Shown here: piece by piece, positions 15,668-25,557 of the stretch
Position numbering within the stretch: the stretch's first letter is position 1
Layout: each line of letters begins with the position of its first letter
Assembly: GCA_002327965.1 (NCBI GenBank)
Contig: DCVB01000095.1
Location: 21,838-85,837, forward strand
Direction of reading: 5' to 3'
Source: Candidatus Aminicenantes bacterium UBA2199
GTDB taxonomy: Bacteria; Acidobacteriota; Aminicenantia; UBA2199
DNA: 64,000 nt
The notes under the pieces: generated by a model
The model's database searches: none
What the model was told of the DNA's origin: nothing
The model's input: the letters and a program-made list of their open reading frames with translations, nothing else
Position numbers and translations under genes: made by a program

Positions 15668-17794
15668 GTGAATTCCCGGAGGTGCGTGATCGAGCGGATC
15701 AAGGTTCTTCTCGGATCGCTTCGGAATTTTCTGGACAAGGCCCGGGCCAGGATCCGGCCGGCGCTTGCCGCCGCGGGAGAGCGCTTGGCGGTACCGCGGC
15801 GCTTCCCGGCCCCCCGACGTCCGTGCACGGCCCTGCGGCATGCCGGCCTGATCGCGCTGGGCATCGTCGCTGCCTCGGCCCTGGCGTTCTTCGCTTTCCG
15901 CAACCTCGTCCTGCGCAACGTCCTCGACAACAGGATCCGCCACTTCACCCTGGGCCATCCTGCAATGACCGTCAAGATCGGCGGGGCACGATTCCGCGGC
16001 CTGGCCGGGATCGAGCTGCAGGAGATCCGGCTGCGGGCAAGCGACGGCTCGCTGGCGGTTTCCCTGGACCGGGCGCTGGTCGCCATGGCTCCCGGCAAAA
16101 TGCTGCTGGGCAAGGTTCTCCCCCGGCGGCTGGCGCTGGACGGCCTGCAGGTCGACCTGCGGCCGGGGAATGCCCTGCCGTTGCCGGCGGCAGCCGCCGC
16201 GCCGGAAAAGTCCCAGGCGCGGGCGATGAAAGATCCGCCGGTTGCTGCCGGCCCGGCGCCGGACTTCGGGGCCCGGGTCGATCGCCTGCTGAACCTGTAT
16301 TACCGCCTGATCCCCGACAGCGTACAGATCGACCGTTTCACCCTGCACAGCGTGATCGACGGCGTCCACCAGGCCCTTTATATCCCGAGGCTGGAATACC
16401 ATGGGCCGGAGTTCGCAACCACGGTCGAGGTGTTCGATCAGGGCCGTAAGTGGGCCTGCCGGGTTTCCGGCCTCGTCGAGCGCGAGCGGAAGCGGCTGGA
16501 GCTGCGCCTGCGCCCGGAACGTTCCACCCCCCTGCCATTCATGGAAAGGCAGTGGGGGCTTCGACTCGGCTTTGAATCGGCGAAGATGGTGCTGGCCAGC
16601 CGCGGCCGTTCCCGCGGCACACTCACGCTCGAGGGTTCTCTGGCCTTGGGCGGCCTGGAGCTCAACCACCGGCGCGTGGCCGCCGACAACGTCATGGTGC
16701 CGATCGCCGTCCTCGACTATCGACTGGAGATCGGCCGCGACCATATTGAGCTGGGTGGGCCAACCCTGGCCCGGCTGCACAGGCTGCGTTTCCAGCCCCT
16801 CCTGCGCTTCGAGGCCCGGCCCGAGCGGCGCCTGCGCCTGCGCGTTCCCGAGACGCGCTTCGCCGCCGCCGACCTGTTCGCCTCGCTGCCGGCGGGCCTG
16901 TTCACCCGTTTGGCCGGCCTGCGCGCCGGCGGCGAGCTGGCCTTCCATCTCGACTTCGCCATCGACCTGTCGCGCCCCGAGGAGCTCGAGCTCGACGTCG
17001 ACTTGAAAAAACACGGCTTCCGCATCCGCCGCTTCGGCAATGCCGATTTCCGCCACTTCGCCGACCCTTTCCAATATACGGTTTACGAGGGGGACCGGCC
17101 GCTGCGCTCCTTCGTGGTCGGCCCCGAGAACCCCGATTTCGTTCCCCTCAGCGACATCCCCGACTTCCTGAAGCACTCGGTGCTGATCTCCGAGGACGGC
17201 GCCTTCTTCAGCCACAGCGGTTTCCTGCTCGAGCCCTTCAAGGACTCGATCGCCGCCAACCTCAAGGCCGGGCGCTTCGTGCGCGGTGCCAGCACCATCT
17301 CCATGCAGCTGGTCAAGAACCTCTACCTGCGCCGGCACAAGACCATCGCCCGCAAGCTGGAGGAGCTGCTCATCACCTGGCTCATCGAGGCCAACCGCCT
17401 GGTCTCCAAGGAGCGCATGCTGGAAACCTACCTGAACATCATCGAGTGGGGGCCGGACGTCTATGGCGCCCGCGAGGCGGCCCGCTTTTATTTCGCCAGG
17501 GAGCCGGCGGCGCTGACCCTGGCCGAGGCCATATTCATGGCGGCGATCATCCCGCGCCCCAAGCGTTTCGCCGGCTTCTTCGGCGACGATCAAAAGTTGC
17601 GCCCCTGGCTGCAGGGCTATTACATTGACGTTTCGCGCAAGATGCTGGCCCGCGGCTGGATCAGCCAGTTCGACTACGACATGCTGCTGCCCGAGGTCAC
17701 GCTCACCGGCCCGGCGCGCTTGCTGCTGAAGGGCGCCGAAGCGGTCGAAGACGAACTGGTTCCGCCCACGCTGGATGAAAATGACCTGACGTGA
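15668..17794 (+). CDS. GT51 peptidoglycan transglycosylase with a large N-terminal periplasmic region and no transpeptidase domain
   Basis: 708 aa from the GTG at 15668. A membrane anchor lies at about residues 57-76, then about 380 residues of beta-rich, poorly conserved sequence (possibly AsmA-like; not recognised with confidence), then the glycosyltransferase 51 domain from about 490. Its signatures are ISEDGAFFSH (catalytic Glu near 508), GASTISMQLVKNLYL, K-x-EELLI and YLNIIEWGP. No penicillin-binding transpeptidase follows, so it is monofunctional and polymerises lipid II. A second possible start is the GTG at 15686, placed directly after CGGAGG. A TACAAT box ends 8 bp before the first GTG. 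The stop lies inside a repeat element. Confidence 0.85.
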   Translation: MNSRRCVIERIKVLLGSLRNFLDKARARIRPALAAAGERLAVPRRFPAPRRPCTALRHAGLIALGIVAASALAFFAFRNLVLRNVLDNRIRHFTLGHPAMTVKIGGARFRGLAGIELQEIRLRASDGSLAVSLDRALVAMAPGKMLLGKVLPRRLALDGLQVDLRPGNALPLPAAAAAPEKSQARAMKDPPVAAGPAPDFGARVDRLLNLYYRLIPDSVQIDRFTLHSVIDGVHQALYIPRLEYHGPEFATTVEVFDQGRKWACRVSGLVERERKRLELRLRPERSTPLPFMERQWGLRLGFESAKMVLASRGRSRGTLTLEGSLALGGLELNHRRVAADNVMVPIAVLDYRLEIGRDHIELGGPTLARLHRLRFQPLLRFEARPERRLRLRVPETRFAAADLFASLPAGLFTRLAGLRAGGELAFHLDFAIDLSRPEELELDVDLKKHGFRIRRFGNADFRHFADPFQYTVYEGDRPLRSFVVGPENPDFVPLSDIPDFLKHSVLISEDGAFFSHSGFLLEPFKDSIAANLKAGRFVRGASTISMQLVKNLYLRRHKTIARKLEELLITWLIEANRLVSKERMLETYLNIIEWGPDVYGAREAARFYFAREPAALTLAEAIFMAAIIPRPKRFAGFFGDDQKLRPWLQGYYIDVSRKMLARGWISQFDYDMLLPEVTLTGPARLLLKGAEAVEDELVPPTLDENDLT

Positions 17795-17925
17795 CGCATG
17801 ACAAGTAGGCGAGAGGCTAGGGGCAAGGGGTGAGAGGGAAGAAGAAATGGCAATCGGTGTAAGGCGTAAGGTTTAAGGTAGCCCTCTTTTCTTCCCGTAA
17901 ACCGTGAACCGTATACCGTAAACCA
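17791..17925 (-). repeat. Composite intergenic repeat, copy 1 (inverted)
   Basis: Read on the minus strand this is the same ordered string as copies at 19077, 21829 and 29579: GGTTTAC heptamers, GGGAAGAAAAGAGGGCTACC, TTAAACCTTACGCCTTACACC-like words, TGCCATTTCTTCTTCCC, CCCCTAGCC words and GTCACG words. On the plus strand GTAAACC, GTGAACC, GTATACC and GTAAACC follow each other at 17897-17923. The element begins in the stop region of the GT51 gene. Confidence 0.85.
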
Positions 17926-17952
17926 ATTTCACTCAATGCCACTTAAGTTCAA

Positions 17953-18140
17953 TCTGATCTCCGGCTACCACTATCACTACCACTACCACTTATAACCCAT
18001 TGAGTCTCTTGCTGACACTGACACTGTCACTGACACTGAATTTCGCTCTGATCTCCTGCTACCACTATCACTAACACTAACACTTTTGCTCATAGAGCCT
18101 CTTGCTGACACTGACACTGTCACTGACACTCAATATCTGC
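17953..18140 (+). repeat. 94-bp tandem duplication upstream of panE
   Basis: Two head-to-tail units (17953-18046 and 18047-18140) share TCTGATCTCC, a CTACCACTATCACTA run and a TTGCTGACACTGACACTGTC-type run, with scattered differences. An inverted partial third copy is at 21709-21772. The second unit ends directly at the panE -10 box. Confidence 0.8.
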
Positions 18141-18146
18141 TATAAC
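18141..18146 (+). promoter_or_regulatory. Putative -10 box of panE, 6 bp from the ATG
   Basis: TATAAC followed by six bases and the ATG at 18153, with no ribosome site. Suggests a leaderless transcript. No good -35; the upstream sequence is repeat DNA. Confidence 0.4.
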
Positions 18147-18152
18147 ACCTGC

Positions 18153-19061
18153 ATGGAGAATGCAACGGACAAGCGCAAGGTCGTGATCCTGGGTGGCGGG
18201 GCAATCGGTTCGGTCATCGCCGCCGCCCTGGCGCAAAAAGCGGAACTGGCGCCGGTTCTGATCGGCCGCCGCGACCACGTGCGGGCGATCCGCGACAACG
18301 GGCTGCAGGTCGAGGGCATGTTCGACGCTCCGGTCCGGCTCCAAGCCGGCGAAGCGGTTGACTTCCCCCTCGACGACACGCTGCTCGTGGTCACGGTCAA
18401 GGCCGGCGGCCTGCAGGCCTCGCTCCGCGCGCTGGCCCCCTGGCTGCGGCCGACGACCGCCGTTCTCCTGCTGCAGAACGGCCTGGGCATCAGGGAACTT
18501 GCCCTGGCGGCGCTGCGCGGCACTCCGGCCCGCCAGGAGAACGTCTCAATCGGCATCGTGGCCATGGGCGCGACGCTCATCGGTCCCGGTCACGTGCGCT
18601 GCTTCAGCGGCAATGTCCGCGTCGAGCCGGCGTTCGCCGCGACACCGTTTTTCGCCATGCTGCAGGGCCTGGCGATCCAGGTCGTGGCCAGCAGGGACAT
18701 CCAAAGGGACCTGTGGACCAAGCTGCTGGTCAACGCCGTGATCAACCCCCTGTCGGTGCTGCTGCAGGGGCACAACCGCCTGGTCGCCGAGGAGCGCTTC
18801 GACGCGCTCAAGGGGCCGATCCTGGCCGAGGGGCGCGCCGTGGCCGCCGCCGAGGGAGTGGAGATCGGCGTCGACGCCGCCTTCGTCAACCGCTTCGTCA
18901 CCTCCGACAACATCACCTCCATGCTGCAGGACTTCCGCCGCGGCCGGCCCACCGAGATCGACTTCATCAACGGCGCCATCGCGGAACTGGGCAGACGGCA
19001 CGGCATCCCCACACCGGTCAACGGCTACGTGACGGCATTGATCCATGCTTTGGAAGTATAA
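18153..19061 (+). CDS. panE: 2-dehydropantoate 2-reductase (ApbA/PanE family)
   Basis: 302 aa. Converts 2-dehydropantoate to pantoate with NADPH in pantothenate/CoA synthesis. The N-terminal Rossmann loop is GGGAIGSVIAAAL; LLLQNGLG, a KLLVNAVINPLSVLLQG segment carrying the catalytic-type lysine, and SDNITSMLQDFRRGRPTEID with FINGAI near the C-terminus are the family signatures. The ATG at 18153 is chosen over an upstream frame that reads through repeat words. It stands alone between repeat arrays and has a putative leaderless promoter. The ApbA family includes reductases of other 2-keto acids, so PanE is the likely but not proven member. Confidence 0.85.
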   Translation: MENATDKRKVVILGGGAIGSVIAAALAQKAELAPVLIGRRDHVRAIRDNGLQVEGMFDAPVRLQAGEAVDFPLDDTLLVVTVKAGGLQASLRALAPWLRPTTAVLLLQNGLGIRELALAALRGTPARQENVSIGIVAMGATLIGPGHVRCFSGNVRVEPAFAATPFFAMLQGLAIQVVASRDIQRDLWTKLLVNAVINPLSVLLQGHNRLVAEERFDALKGPILAEGRAVAAAEGVEIGVDAAFVNRFVTSDNITSMLQDFRRGRPTEIDFINGAIAELGRRHGIPTPVNGYVTALIHALEV

Positions 19062-19076
19062 AAAACCTGATCTCGG

Positions 19077-19285
19077 TTGACGGTGTACGGTTTACGGTTT
19101 ACGGGAAGAAAAGAGGACTACCTTAAACCTTACGCCTTACACCGATTGCCATTTCTTCTTCCCTCTCACCCCTCGCCTACTCGTCACGCGTCACGAAGCT
19201 CGATGTCTTGTTCCTTCGCATAACGCCTGACGCATGAAGACGGATCCTTTCTTTGCCGCCGCCGTACACCGTAAACCGTCCACCG
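19077..19285 (+). repeat. Composite intergenic repeat, copy 2, with trailing words
   Basis: The core 19077-19195 matches the reverse complement of copy 1, so panE is flanked by inverted copies. It continues with TTCGCATAACGCCTGACGCA words (about 19213-19236) and a GTAAACCGTCCACCGTAAAC run (19271-19290). This lies between the convergent ends of panE and the VKOR gene and may end both transcripts. Confidence 0.8.
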
Positions 19286-19295
19286 TAAACGGTGA

Positions 19296-19952
19296 TCAAT
19301 GGCCTCTTTCGGCGCGATAGGCTTTTTCCAGCAAATGCCGGATCAAAGGCCACAAGGCCGCGGGCAGGCCGAGGCCGATGAACAGCGGGTGCAGCGTGGG
19401 CAGGTCGAAGGCGAAGACGGGCCGGGTACCGAAAACGAAGGGGTGGAACTGCCAGAACTCGAGCCAGAAGACCGCCTGCACGATGAGGCAGAGGGCGCAG
19501 CCCTTGCCCACCTTGAAAACCTGGTAGGCCACCGAGAAGATCGTATAGGGCAGCGTCAGCAGGTTGAGCAGGCCCAGGTAGAGCGCCTGGTGGTAGAAGC
19601 CGGGGCTGAAGGCGGAAATGAGCAGAACCAGCAGCGTGCCGGCGAAGTAGAGCACCCCCAGGTCGGCCGTGTGGACGAGGCCGAGCACCGTTCCCGCCGG
19701 CGAGTCGATGACCCGCTTGCAGTCGAAGATGGGATTTCTCGGGCAGAAGCGCTTGAACACCGGTGCGTCCATGGTGCCCAGCACCAGCACGAAGGAGGCG
19801 AGCAGGCCGGCGACCTTCAGCAGCAGGATCAGGGCGCAGAGCTGCTCGTTGCCGCCGTGAAGGTAGAGGCGGACGAAGAAATAGCCCAGCAGCAGCATCA
19901 GGCCGGCGAAAGAAACGATGAGCGCGACGAAAGGCTTTCGCTGAACAGGCAT
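19296..19952 (-). CDS. Vitamin K epoxide reductase (VKOR)-family membrane oxidoreductase
   Basis: 218 aa, integral membrane with several hydrophobic helices. The VKOR redox pattern is present: loop cysteines C70 and C78, S84 in DCKRVIDSPAGT, and the active-site C152-x2-C155 in GCALCLIV, all at the family spacing. Bacterial VKORs reoxidise DsbA-like thioredoxins using quinone and so drive disulfide formation in the periplasm. There is no fused thioredoxin domain and no Dsb partner next to it. It is divergent from the transglutaminase-like gene. A TATAAT box 5 bp before the ATG suggests a leaderless message. Confidence 0.82.
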   Translation of the reverse strand: MPVQRKPFVALIVSFAGLMLLLGYFFVRLYLHGGNEQLCALILLLKVAGLLASFVLVLGTMDAPVFKRFCPRNPIFDCKRVIDSPAGTVLGLVHTADLGVLYFAGTLLVLLISAFSPGFYHQALYLGLLNLLTLPYTIFSVAYQVFKVGKGCALCLIVQAVFWLEFWQFHPFVFGTRPVFAFDLPTLHPLFIGLGLPAALWPLIRHLLEKAYRAERGH

Positions 19953-19957
19953 GATTT

Positions 19958-19963
19958 ATTATA
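19958..19963 (-). promoter_or_regulatory. Perfect -10 box 5 bp before the VKOR ATG
   Basis: Minus strand TATAAT, five bases, then the ATG at 19952; nearly the same string as before the nucleoside kinase gene at 5710. No recognisable -35, since upstream is a GTTCGAC repeat. Confidence 0.45.
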
Positions 19964-19968
19964 ACACA

Positions 19969-20001
19969 GAGTTCGATGTTCGACGTTCGACGTTCGATGT
20001 T
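19969..20001 (+). repeat. GTTCGAC heptamer run
   Basis: About 4.5 tandem copies of a 7-nt word (GTTCGAT/GTTCGAC) between the divergent VKOR and transglutaminase promoters. The same word occurs at 11356-11383. Confidence 0.8.
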
Positions 20002-20015
20002 GAAGAAAACGGTCG

Positions 20016-20044
20016 TTGACATTTTCTATCCCTGCTCTTAGAAT
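20016..20044 (+). promoter_or_regulatory. Promoter of the transglutaminase-like gene
   Basis: TTGACA (20016-20021), 17-bp spacer, TAGAAT (20039-20044). Start near 20051, so the leader is only about 14 nt and consists mostly of the AGGAGGT ribosome site at 20051-20057. Confidence 0.75.
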
Positions 20045-20064
20045 TAGTTTTCAGGAGGTCGTAC

Positions 20065-21681
20065 ATGAAAAAAATGACATTCACCGCCTTGGCAATTCTT
20101 TTCCTGGCGATCTTCCTGTTTTCCGGACCCGGCGCGGTGATCAAAAAGCTGCCCGCTCCGTCGCCCTGCGGCACCGGTCTGGCCTTTGACGGCCAGGCCT
20201 TCTGGACCGTGGACCGCGACAGCGACATGCTCTACCGCATCGATCCCTCCGATGGCAGGCTGCTGGCGTCGTTCGACGCCCCGGGCTACTTCTGCACCGC
20301 CCTGGCCTGGGACGGCAAGTCCCTCTGGGTGGCCGACATGGATTTCACCAACACCTCCGCCGAGGACTATTGCGGCAAGATCTACCAAATCGACCCGGCC
20401 AGCGGCCGCACCCTGAAGGTGATCATGGCGCCGGGGTCCGACCCGCAGGGGCTGGCCTGGGACGGCAGGACCCTGTGGGTCTCCGACAACGGCAGCCGCG
20501 AGATCTTTCAGATCAGCCCCGAAGACGGGACGACGATCAGGACCCTGAAGGCCCCCGCCGGCGACCCGCGCGGCCTGGCCTGGGACGGGAATTACCTGTG
20601 GCTGGCCGACCGCTCGAAGGACGAGCTCTACCGCATCGACCCGGTCAAGGGGCGCGTCATCATGGTCCTGCCCGCCCCCGGCCCCTATCCCTGGGGCATG
20701 ACCTGGGCAAGGAACAGCCTGTGGGTCGCCGACTACCAGGATGACGAGATCGCCCAGGTCGCCGTCTTCGTGGACGGCGCGTACACGCGCGCCAAGGAGC
20801 GGAACGCCCTGGTTACCTTCACCCACGACGTCATCAACTTCGGCCCCGGCACCGTGACCGATCTGGACGTCTACCTGGCCCTGCCCAAGCAGCGCTCCAC
20901 CCAGGATATCCTGGCTGTCGAGTTCGCCGAGGTCCCGGATGCCAGGCTGACCGACCGCTGGGGCCAGGAGGTGGCCCGCTTCCGGAAAACCTCCCTCAAG
21001 CCCGGCGAACGCGCCTTGACCCGCATGCGCGTCAAGGCCAAAATTTACGACGTGATGTACCATCTCTTCCCGGAGAAGGCGGGAACGCTGAAGGACATCC
21101 CCGCCGACGTGCGCAACCGCTACCTGGCCGATGACGACAAGTACCGCCTCAAGGATCCGGTCATTCAGGCGGCGGTCAAGGAGGCTGTCACCCGTCCGGA
21201 CAACCCCTACTGGATCGCCCGCGACCTCTACGACTGGCTGCACGACAAGATGGTCTACCAGCGCATCGGCGGCTGGGATGTGGCGCCCACGGTGCTGCAG
21301 CGCGGCTCGGGTTCCTGCTCGGAGTACGCCTTCGTCTACATCGCCATGTGCCGCGCCGCCGGGCTGCCGGCGCGCTACGCGGGCTCGGTGGTCGTGCGCG
21401 GCGAGGACGCCAGCTTCGACTTCGTCTACCATCGCTGGGTGGAGGTCTACCTGCCCAACAGCGGCTGGGTGCCGGTCGATCCCAGCGGCGGCGACCAGGA
21501 GTCCACGCGCGACCAGGCCATGTACTTCGGCCACCTGGAGAACCGCTTCCTGATCACCACCGAGAGCGGCGGCGGCTCCGAGTACCTGAAGTGGGACTAC
21601 AACTCCTCGGAGAGCTGGCAGGCCGACGGCCGCGTGCAATTGCGGCTGGAAATGATCGCCGATTGGGACAGGCTCGAGTAA
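20065..21681 (+). CDS. Secreted beta-propeller plus transglutaminase-like protein
   Basis: 538 aa with an N-terminal signal peptide (MKKM then a hydrophobic stretch to about residue 24). Residues 30-240 hold repeated blades with GLAWDG-x-LWV-x-D and IDP, as in NHL/virginiamycin-lyase-like propellers. The C-terminal transglutaminase core has the full triad: C418 in GSCSEYAF, H456 in VYHRWVEVYL and D472 in PVDPSGG. Such domains act as cysteine proteases or cross-linkers outside the cytoplasm; which one is unknown. The ATG at 20065 follows AGGAGGT and a strong promoter. It is a single-gene unit followed by repeats. Confidence 0.85.
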   Translation: MKKMTFTALAILFLAIFLFSGPGAVIKKLPAPSPCGTGLAFDGQAFWTVDRDSDMLYRIDPSDGRLLASFDAPGYFCTALAWDGKSLWVADMDFTNTSAEDYCGKIYQIDPASGRTLKVIMAPGSDPQGLAWDGRTLWVSDNGSREIFQISPEDGTTIRTLKAPAGDPRGLAWDGNYLWLADRSKDELYRIDPVKGRVIMVLPAPGPYPWGMTWARNSLWVADYQDDEIAQVAVFVDGAYTRAKERNALVTFTHDVINFGPGTVTDLDVYLALPKQRSTQDILAVEFAEVPDARLTDRWGQEVARFRKTSLKPGERALTRMRVKAKIYDVMYHLFPEKAGTLKDIPADVRNRYLADDDKYRLKDPVIQAAVKEAVTRPDNPYWIARDLYDWLHDKMVYQRIGGWDVAPTVLQRGSGSCSEYAFVYIAMCRAAGLPARYAGSVVVRGEDASFDFVYHRWVEVYLPNSGWVPVDPSGGDQESTRDQAMYFGHLENRFLITTESGGGSEYLKWDYNSSESWQADGRVQLRLEMIADWDRLE

Positions 21682-21708
21682 CCGGCAAGAAACTCAACGA
21701 ACTCCTAG

Positions 21709-21772
21709 TGTCAGCAAGCGGCCTTATGGGTATAAGTGGTAGTGGTAGTGATAGTGGTAGCCGGAGATTAGA
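21709..21772 (-). repeat. Inverted partial copy of the panE-upstream unit
   Basis: Reverse complement of the 94-bp unit found at 17953 and 18047, including the CTACCACTATCACTACCACT run and the CTGACAC end. With the adjacent composite repeat it forms the right arm of a large inverted structure around panE, VKOR and the transglutaminase-like gene. Confidence 0.75.
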
Positions 21773-21777
21773 AGGAA

Positions 21778-22080
21778 CTCTTGTTCTTTCGCATAACACC
21801 TGACGCATAACGATAAGTACCATTGCAATTGGTTTACGGTATACGGTTCACGGTTTACGGGAAGAAAAGAGGGCTACCTTAAACCTTACGCCTTACACCG
21901 AATGCCATTTCTTCTTCCCACTCACCCCTAGCCCCTCGCCCCTCGCCTACTTGTCACGCGTCACGCGTCACAAAGATCGATCTCTTGCTCTTTCGCATAA
22001 CGCATAACGCATAACGCTTAACGCATAACGATAAGTACCAATGCCAGTCATTGCATTCGGTTCACGGTGGACGGATTACG
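21778..22080 (+). repeat. Composite intergenic repeat, copy 3, with flanking direct repeats
   Basis: The core 21829-21972 matches copies 1, 2 and 4. It is bracketed by direct repeats of a CTCTTG-TCTTTCGCATAAC segment ending in GATAAGTACCA (21778-21822 and 21982-22040); the second contains five successive CATAACG words. From 22080 to the MacA-like start at 22288 no convincing promoter or ORF was found. Confidence 0.8.
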
Positions 22081-22287
22081 GTTCGTCATTCTTTTGACCT
22101 CCTGCCGCGTTCCTCCAATTTGGGACTCACTGATTTTCGCCGGAACCGCTTCATTGCGCTTCCCCGTGAACAAATGGCCGATCCGCTGCGTATATTTCCA
22201 CAGCGTGTCAGGAAGATACCCCCCGGTCCCCAACGGCTTGATGCATGGAATCGGGAGGCTGGCGGCACGCGCAAGGAGAAACGGCAG

Positions 22288-23592
22288 ATGGGCAATGGAA
22301 AAAACGGTAGAAAAGTGAAGTCGCGCAAAAAAATCGTCTGGATCGCGGTGGGGAGCCTCATCCTCCTGCTGATACTGAAATCGGTCGTATGCGGCAAGAG
22401 GGATCCCGGCATCACGGTGCAGACCGAGAAGGCCGCCCGGCGGGACATCACCCAGCTGGTGTCGGCCACCGGTATCATCAATCCCGTCTACCAGGTCGTC
22501 ATCACCCCGGAAGTGACCGGCGAGATCGTCGAGCTGCCGGTCCAGGAAGGCGATCGCGTAAAAAGGAACCAGCTGCTGATCCGCATCAAACCTGACTCCT
22601 ATGCCGCCCAGCGCGATCGGGCCCAGGCCAACCTGGAATCAGCCCAGGCCAACCTGGGGATCCGCCGGATCGAGAAAGGATACATCGAAAGCAATTTCAA
22701 GCGCACCGAGGAGCTCTTCCGCAGCGGCGTAACGAACCAGCAGGAACTGGAAAAAATGAAGGCCGACCTGGCCTCCAGCATCGCCCAACTGGAGGCGCAA
22801 AAAGCCATGGTCCAGCAGGCGGAGGCGGCTCTTAAGGAGTCCAGCGAGAACCTGAAAAAGACCGCCATCTACTCGCCGATGGACGGCACGGTCAGCCAAC
22901 TCAACGTCGAGCTGGGCGAACGCGTGCTGGGCAGCGGCTTCAGTCAGGGCACCAACCTGATGACCGTGGCCGACCTGGGCAAGATGGAGGCGATCGTCGA
23001 CGTGGACGAGAACGACGTCGTGCTGGTGTCGATCGGCGACACGGCCAAGATCGAACTCGACGCATTCAAGAACACCACGTATAACGGCGAGGTCACCCAG
23101 ATCGCCAATTCCGCCAAGACGACCGGCCAGGGCACCCAGCAGGAGGTGGTCAATTTCGCCATCAAGATCGCTCTCAGCGACTTCAATTCCCAAGTCCGGC
23201 CGGGCATGTCCTGCAACGCCGACATCGAGGTCGAGACCAAGGACAACGTGCTGACGGTCCCGATCCAGAGCGTCACCGCCCGCTCCGCGGAGGAAGCCGC
23301 GGCCGGCACAACGCCGGACTCCAGCCGCGAGCTGATCGTTGGCAAGACCAGCAAGAAAAAGCAGTCCAAGCCCAAGGAGGTCGTCTTCGTGGTGGACAAG
23401 GACACCGTGGCCATGAAAGAGGTGAAGATCGGCATCAGCGACAACGAATACATCGAGATCATCTCGGGCCTGAAGCAGGGCGAGGAAGTGGTCAGCGGTC
23501 CCTACCGTGCCATATCCAGCGAGCTGCAGGACAAGACCAAGGTGAAGCTGGAAAGTAAGGGCAAAGCCGGGAAGGGCGGGAAAAAAAACTGA
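22288..23592 (+). CDS. MacA/HlyD-type periplasmic adaptor of an ABC exporter
   Basis: 434 aa. The membrane-fusion protein has a short cytoplasmic end, one transmembrane helix (about residues 14-32), a lipoyl-like half ([23 protein letters not shown] strands), a long coiled coil (about 105-190, rich in A, E, Q and K) and a beta-barrel region. The start is the ATG at 22288 with AAGGAGAA upstream; the longer frame contains repeat-derived sequence. An unusual lysine-rich insertion ([11 protein letters not shown], near 350) lies in the C-terminal part. It heads an operon with one ATPase and two permeases and would link the inner-membrane exporter to an outer-membrane channel. No TolC-like gene is present in the window. 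Confidence 0.9.
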   Translation: MGNGKNGRKVKSRKKIVWIAVGSLILLLILKSVVCGKRDPGITVQTEKAARRDITQLVSATGIINPVYQVVITPEVTGEIVELPVQEGDRVKRNQLLIRIKPDSYAAQRDRAQANLESAQANLGIRRIEKGYIESNFKRTEELFRSGVTNQQELEKMKADLASSIAQLEAQKAMVQQAEAALKESSENLKKTAIYSPMDGTVSQLNVELGERVLGSGFSQGTNLMTVADLGKMEAIVDVDENDVVLVSIGDTAKIELDAFKNTTYNGEVTQIANSAKTTGQGTQQEVVNFAIKIALSDFNSQVRPGMSCNADIEVETKDNVLTVPIQSVTARSAEEAAAGTTPDSSRELIVGKTSKKKQSKPKEVVFVVDKDTVAMKEVKIGISDNEYIEIISGLKQGEEVVSGPYRAISSELQDKTKVKLESKGKAGKGGKKN

Positions 23593-23611
23593 GGCCGCAA
23601 GCCGAGACAAC

Positions 23612-24322
23612 ATGAACATCATTAATCTGGAAAACATTTCCCGGGTATACCAGGTCGGCTCCGAAGAAGTCCATGCCCTGGACGACGTGTCCCTGAAGAT
23701 CGACCGCAACGAGTACGTGGCCATCATGGGTCCTTCGGGCTCGGGAAAATCGACACTGATGAACATCGTGGGCTGCCTGGACACGCCGACGAGCGGCTCG
23801 TACATCCTGAAGGGGACAAATGTCAGCGACATGAGCGACAACGATCTGGCCGAGGTGCGCAACCGCGAGATCGGCTTCGTTTTCCAGACCTTCAACCTGC
23901 TGCCCCGCGCCACCTCCTTTCACAACGTTGAACTGCCTCTGATCTACGCCGGCGTCCCCGCCGCCGAGCGCCGCGAGAAGGCCGAGCAGGCCCTGTCCAG
24001 CGTCGGCCTGAAGGAGCGCATGCTGCACAAGCCGAACGAGCTTTCCGGCGGCCAGCGCCAGCGCGTCGCCGTGGCCCGGGCGCTGGTAGTCGGCCCATCG
24101 ATCATCCTGGCTGACGAGCCGACCGGCAACCTCGATTCCAAGACCGGCGAGGACATCATGGCCCTGTTCCACGAGATCTACCAGCTGGGCAACACCATCA
24201 TCCTGGTCACGCACGAGGAATACATCGCCAACCACGCCAAGCGCGTCATCCGCCTGCTGGACGGCAAGGTGGAGAGCGACAAGACGGTAACGAACTGCAC
24301 CGTTCCCAATCGGGGGAATTAG
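23612..24322 (+). CDS. MacB/LolD-type ABC transporter ATPase
   Basis: 236 aa. All ABC motifs are present: Walker [11 protein letters not shown]-loop [11 protein letters not shown], signature [15 protein letters not shown], Walker [12 protein letters not shown] and the H-loop VTHE. The LLPR segment and NLDSKTG place it in the MacB/LolD/FtsE group, which powers mechanotransmission rather than transport through the membrane domain. It starts 19 bp after the adaptor gene and is followed after 2 bp by the first permease, so it belongs to the same operon. The substrate may be a lipid, peptide or macrolide-like compound; sequence does not decide. Confidence 0.95.
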   Translation: MNIINLENISRVYQVGSEEVHALDDVSLKIDRNEYVAIMGPSGSGKSTLMNIVGCLDTPTSGSYILKGTNVSDMSDNDLAEVRNREIGFVFQTFNLLPRATSFHNVELPLIYAGVPAAERREKAEQALSSVGLKERMLHKPNELSGGQRQRVAVARALVVGPSIILADEPTGNLDSKTGEDIMALFHEIYQLGNTIILVTHEEYIANHAKRVIRLLDGKVESDKTVTNCTVPNRGN

Positions 24323-24324
24323 CC

Positions 24325-25556
<1,232 letters not shown>

Positions 25557-25557
<1 letters not shown>

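Noticed and set aside
13897..17593. Long minus-strand frames opposite the KamA-like and GT51 genes
   Set aside because: Shadow frames in GC-rich coding DNA without ribosome sites or motifs.
17953..18140. CACTGACACTGTCACTGA runs that look like a CRISPR array
   Set aside because: The words are 6 bp and contiguous, there are no unique spacers of even length, no leader and no cas genes.
17791..19195. panE flanked by inverted repeats as a transposon
   Set aside because: No transposase, no visible target duplication, and the same element occurs elsewhere as a plain intergenic repeat.
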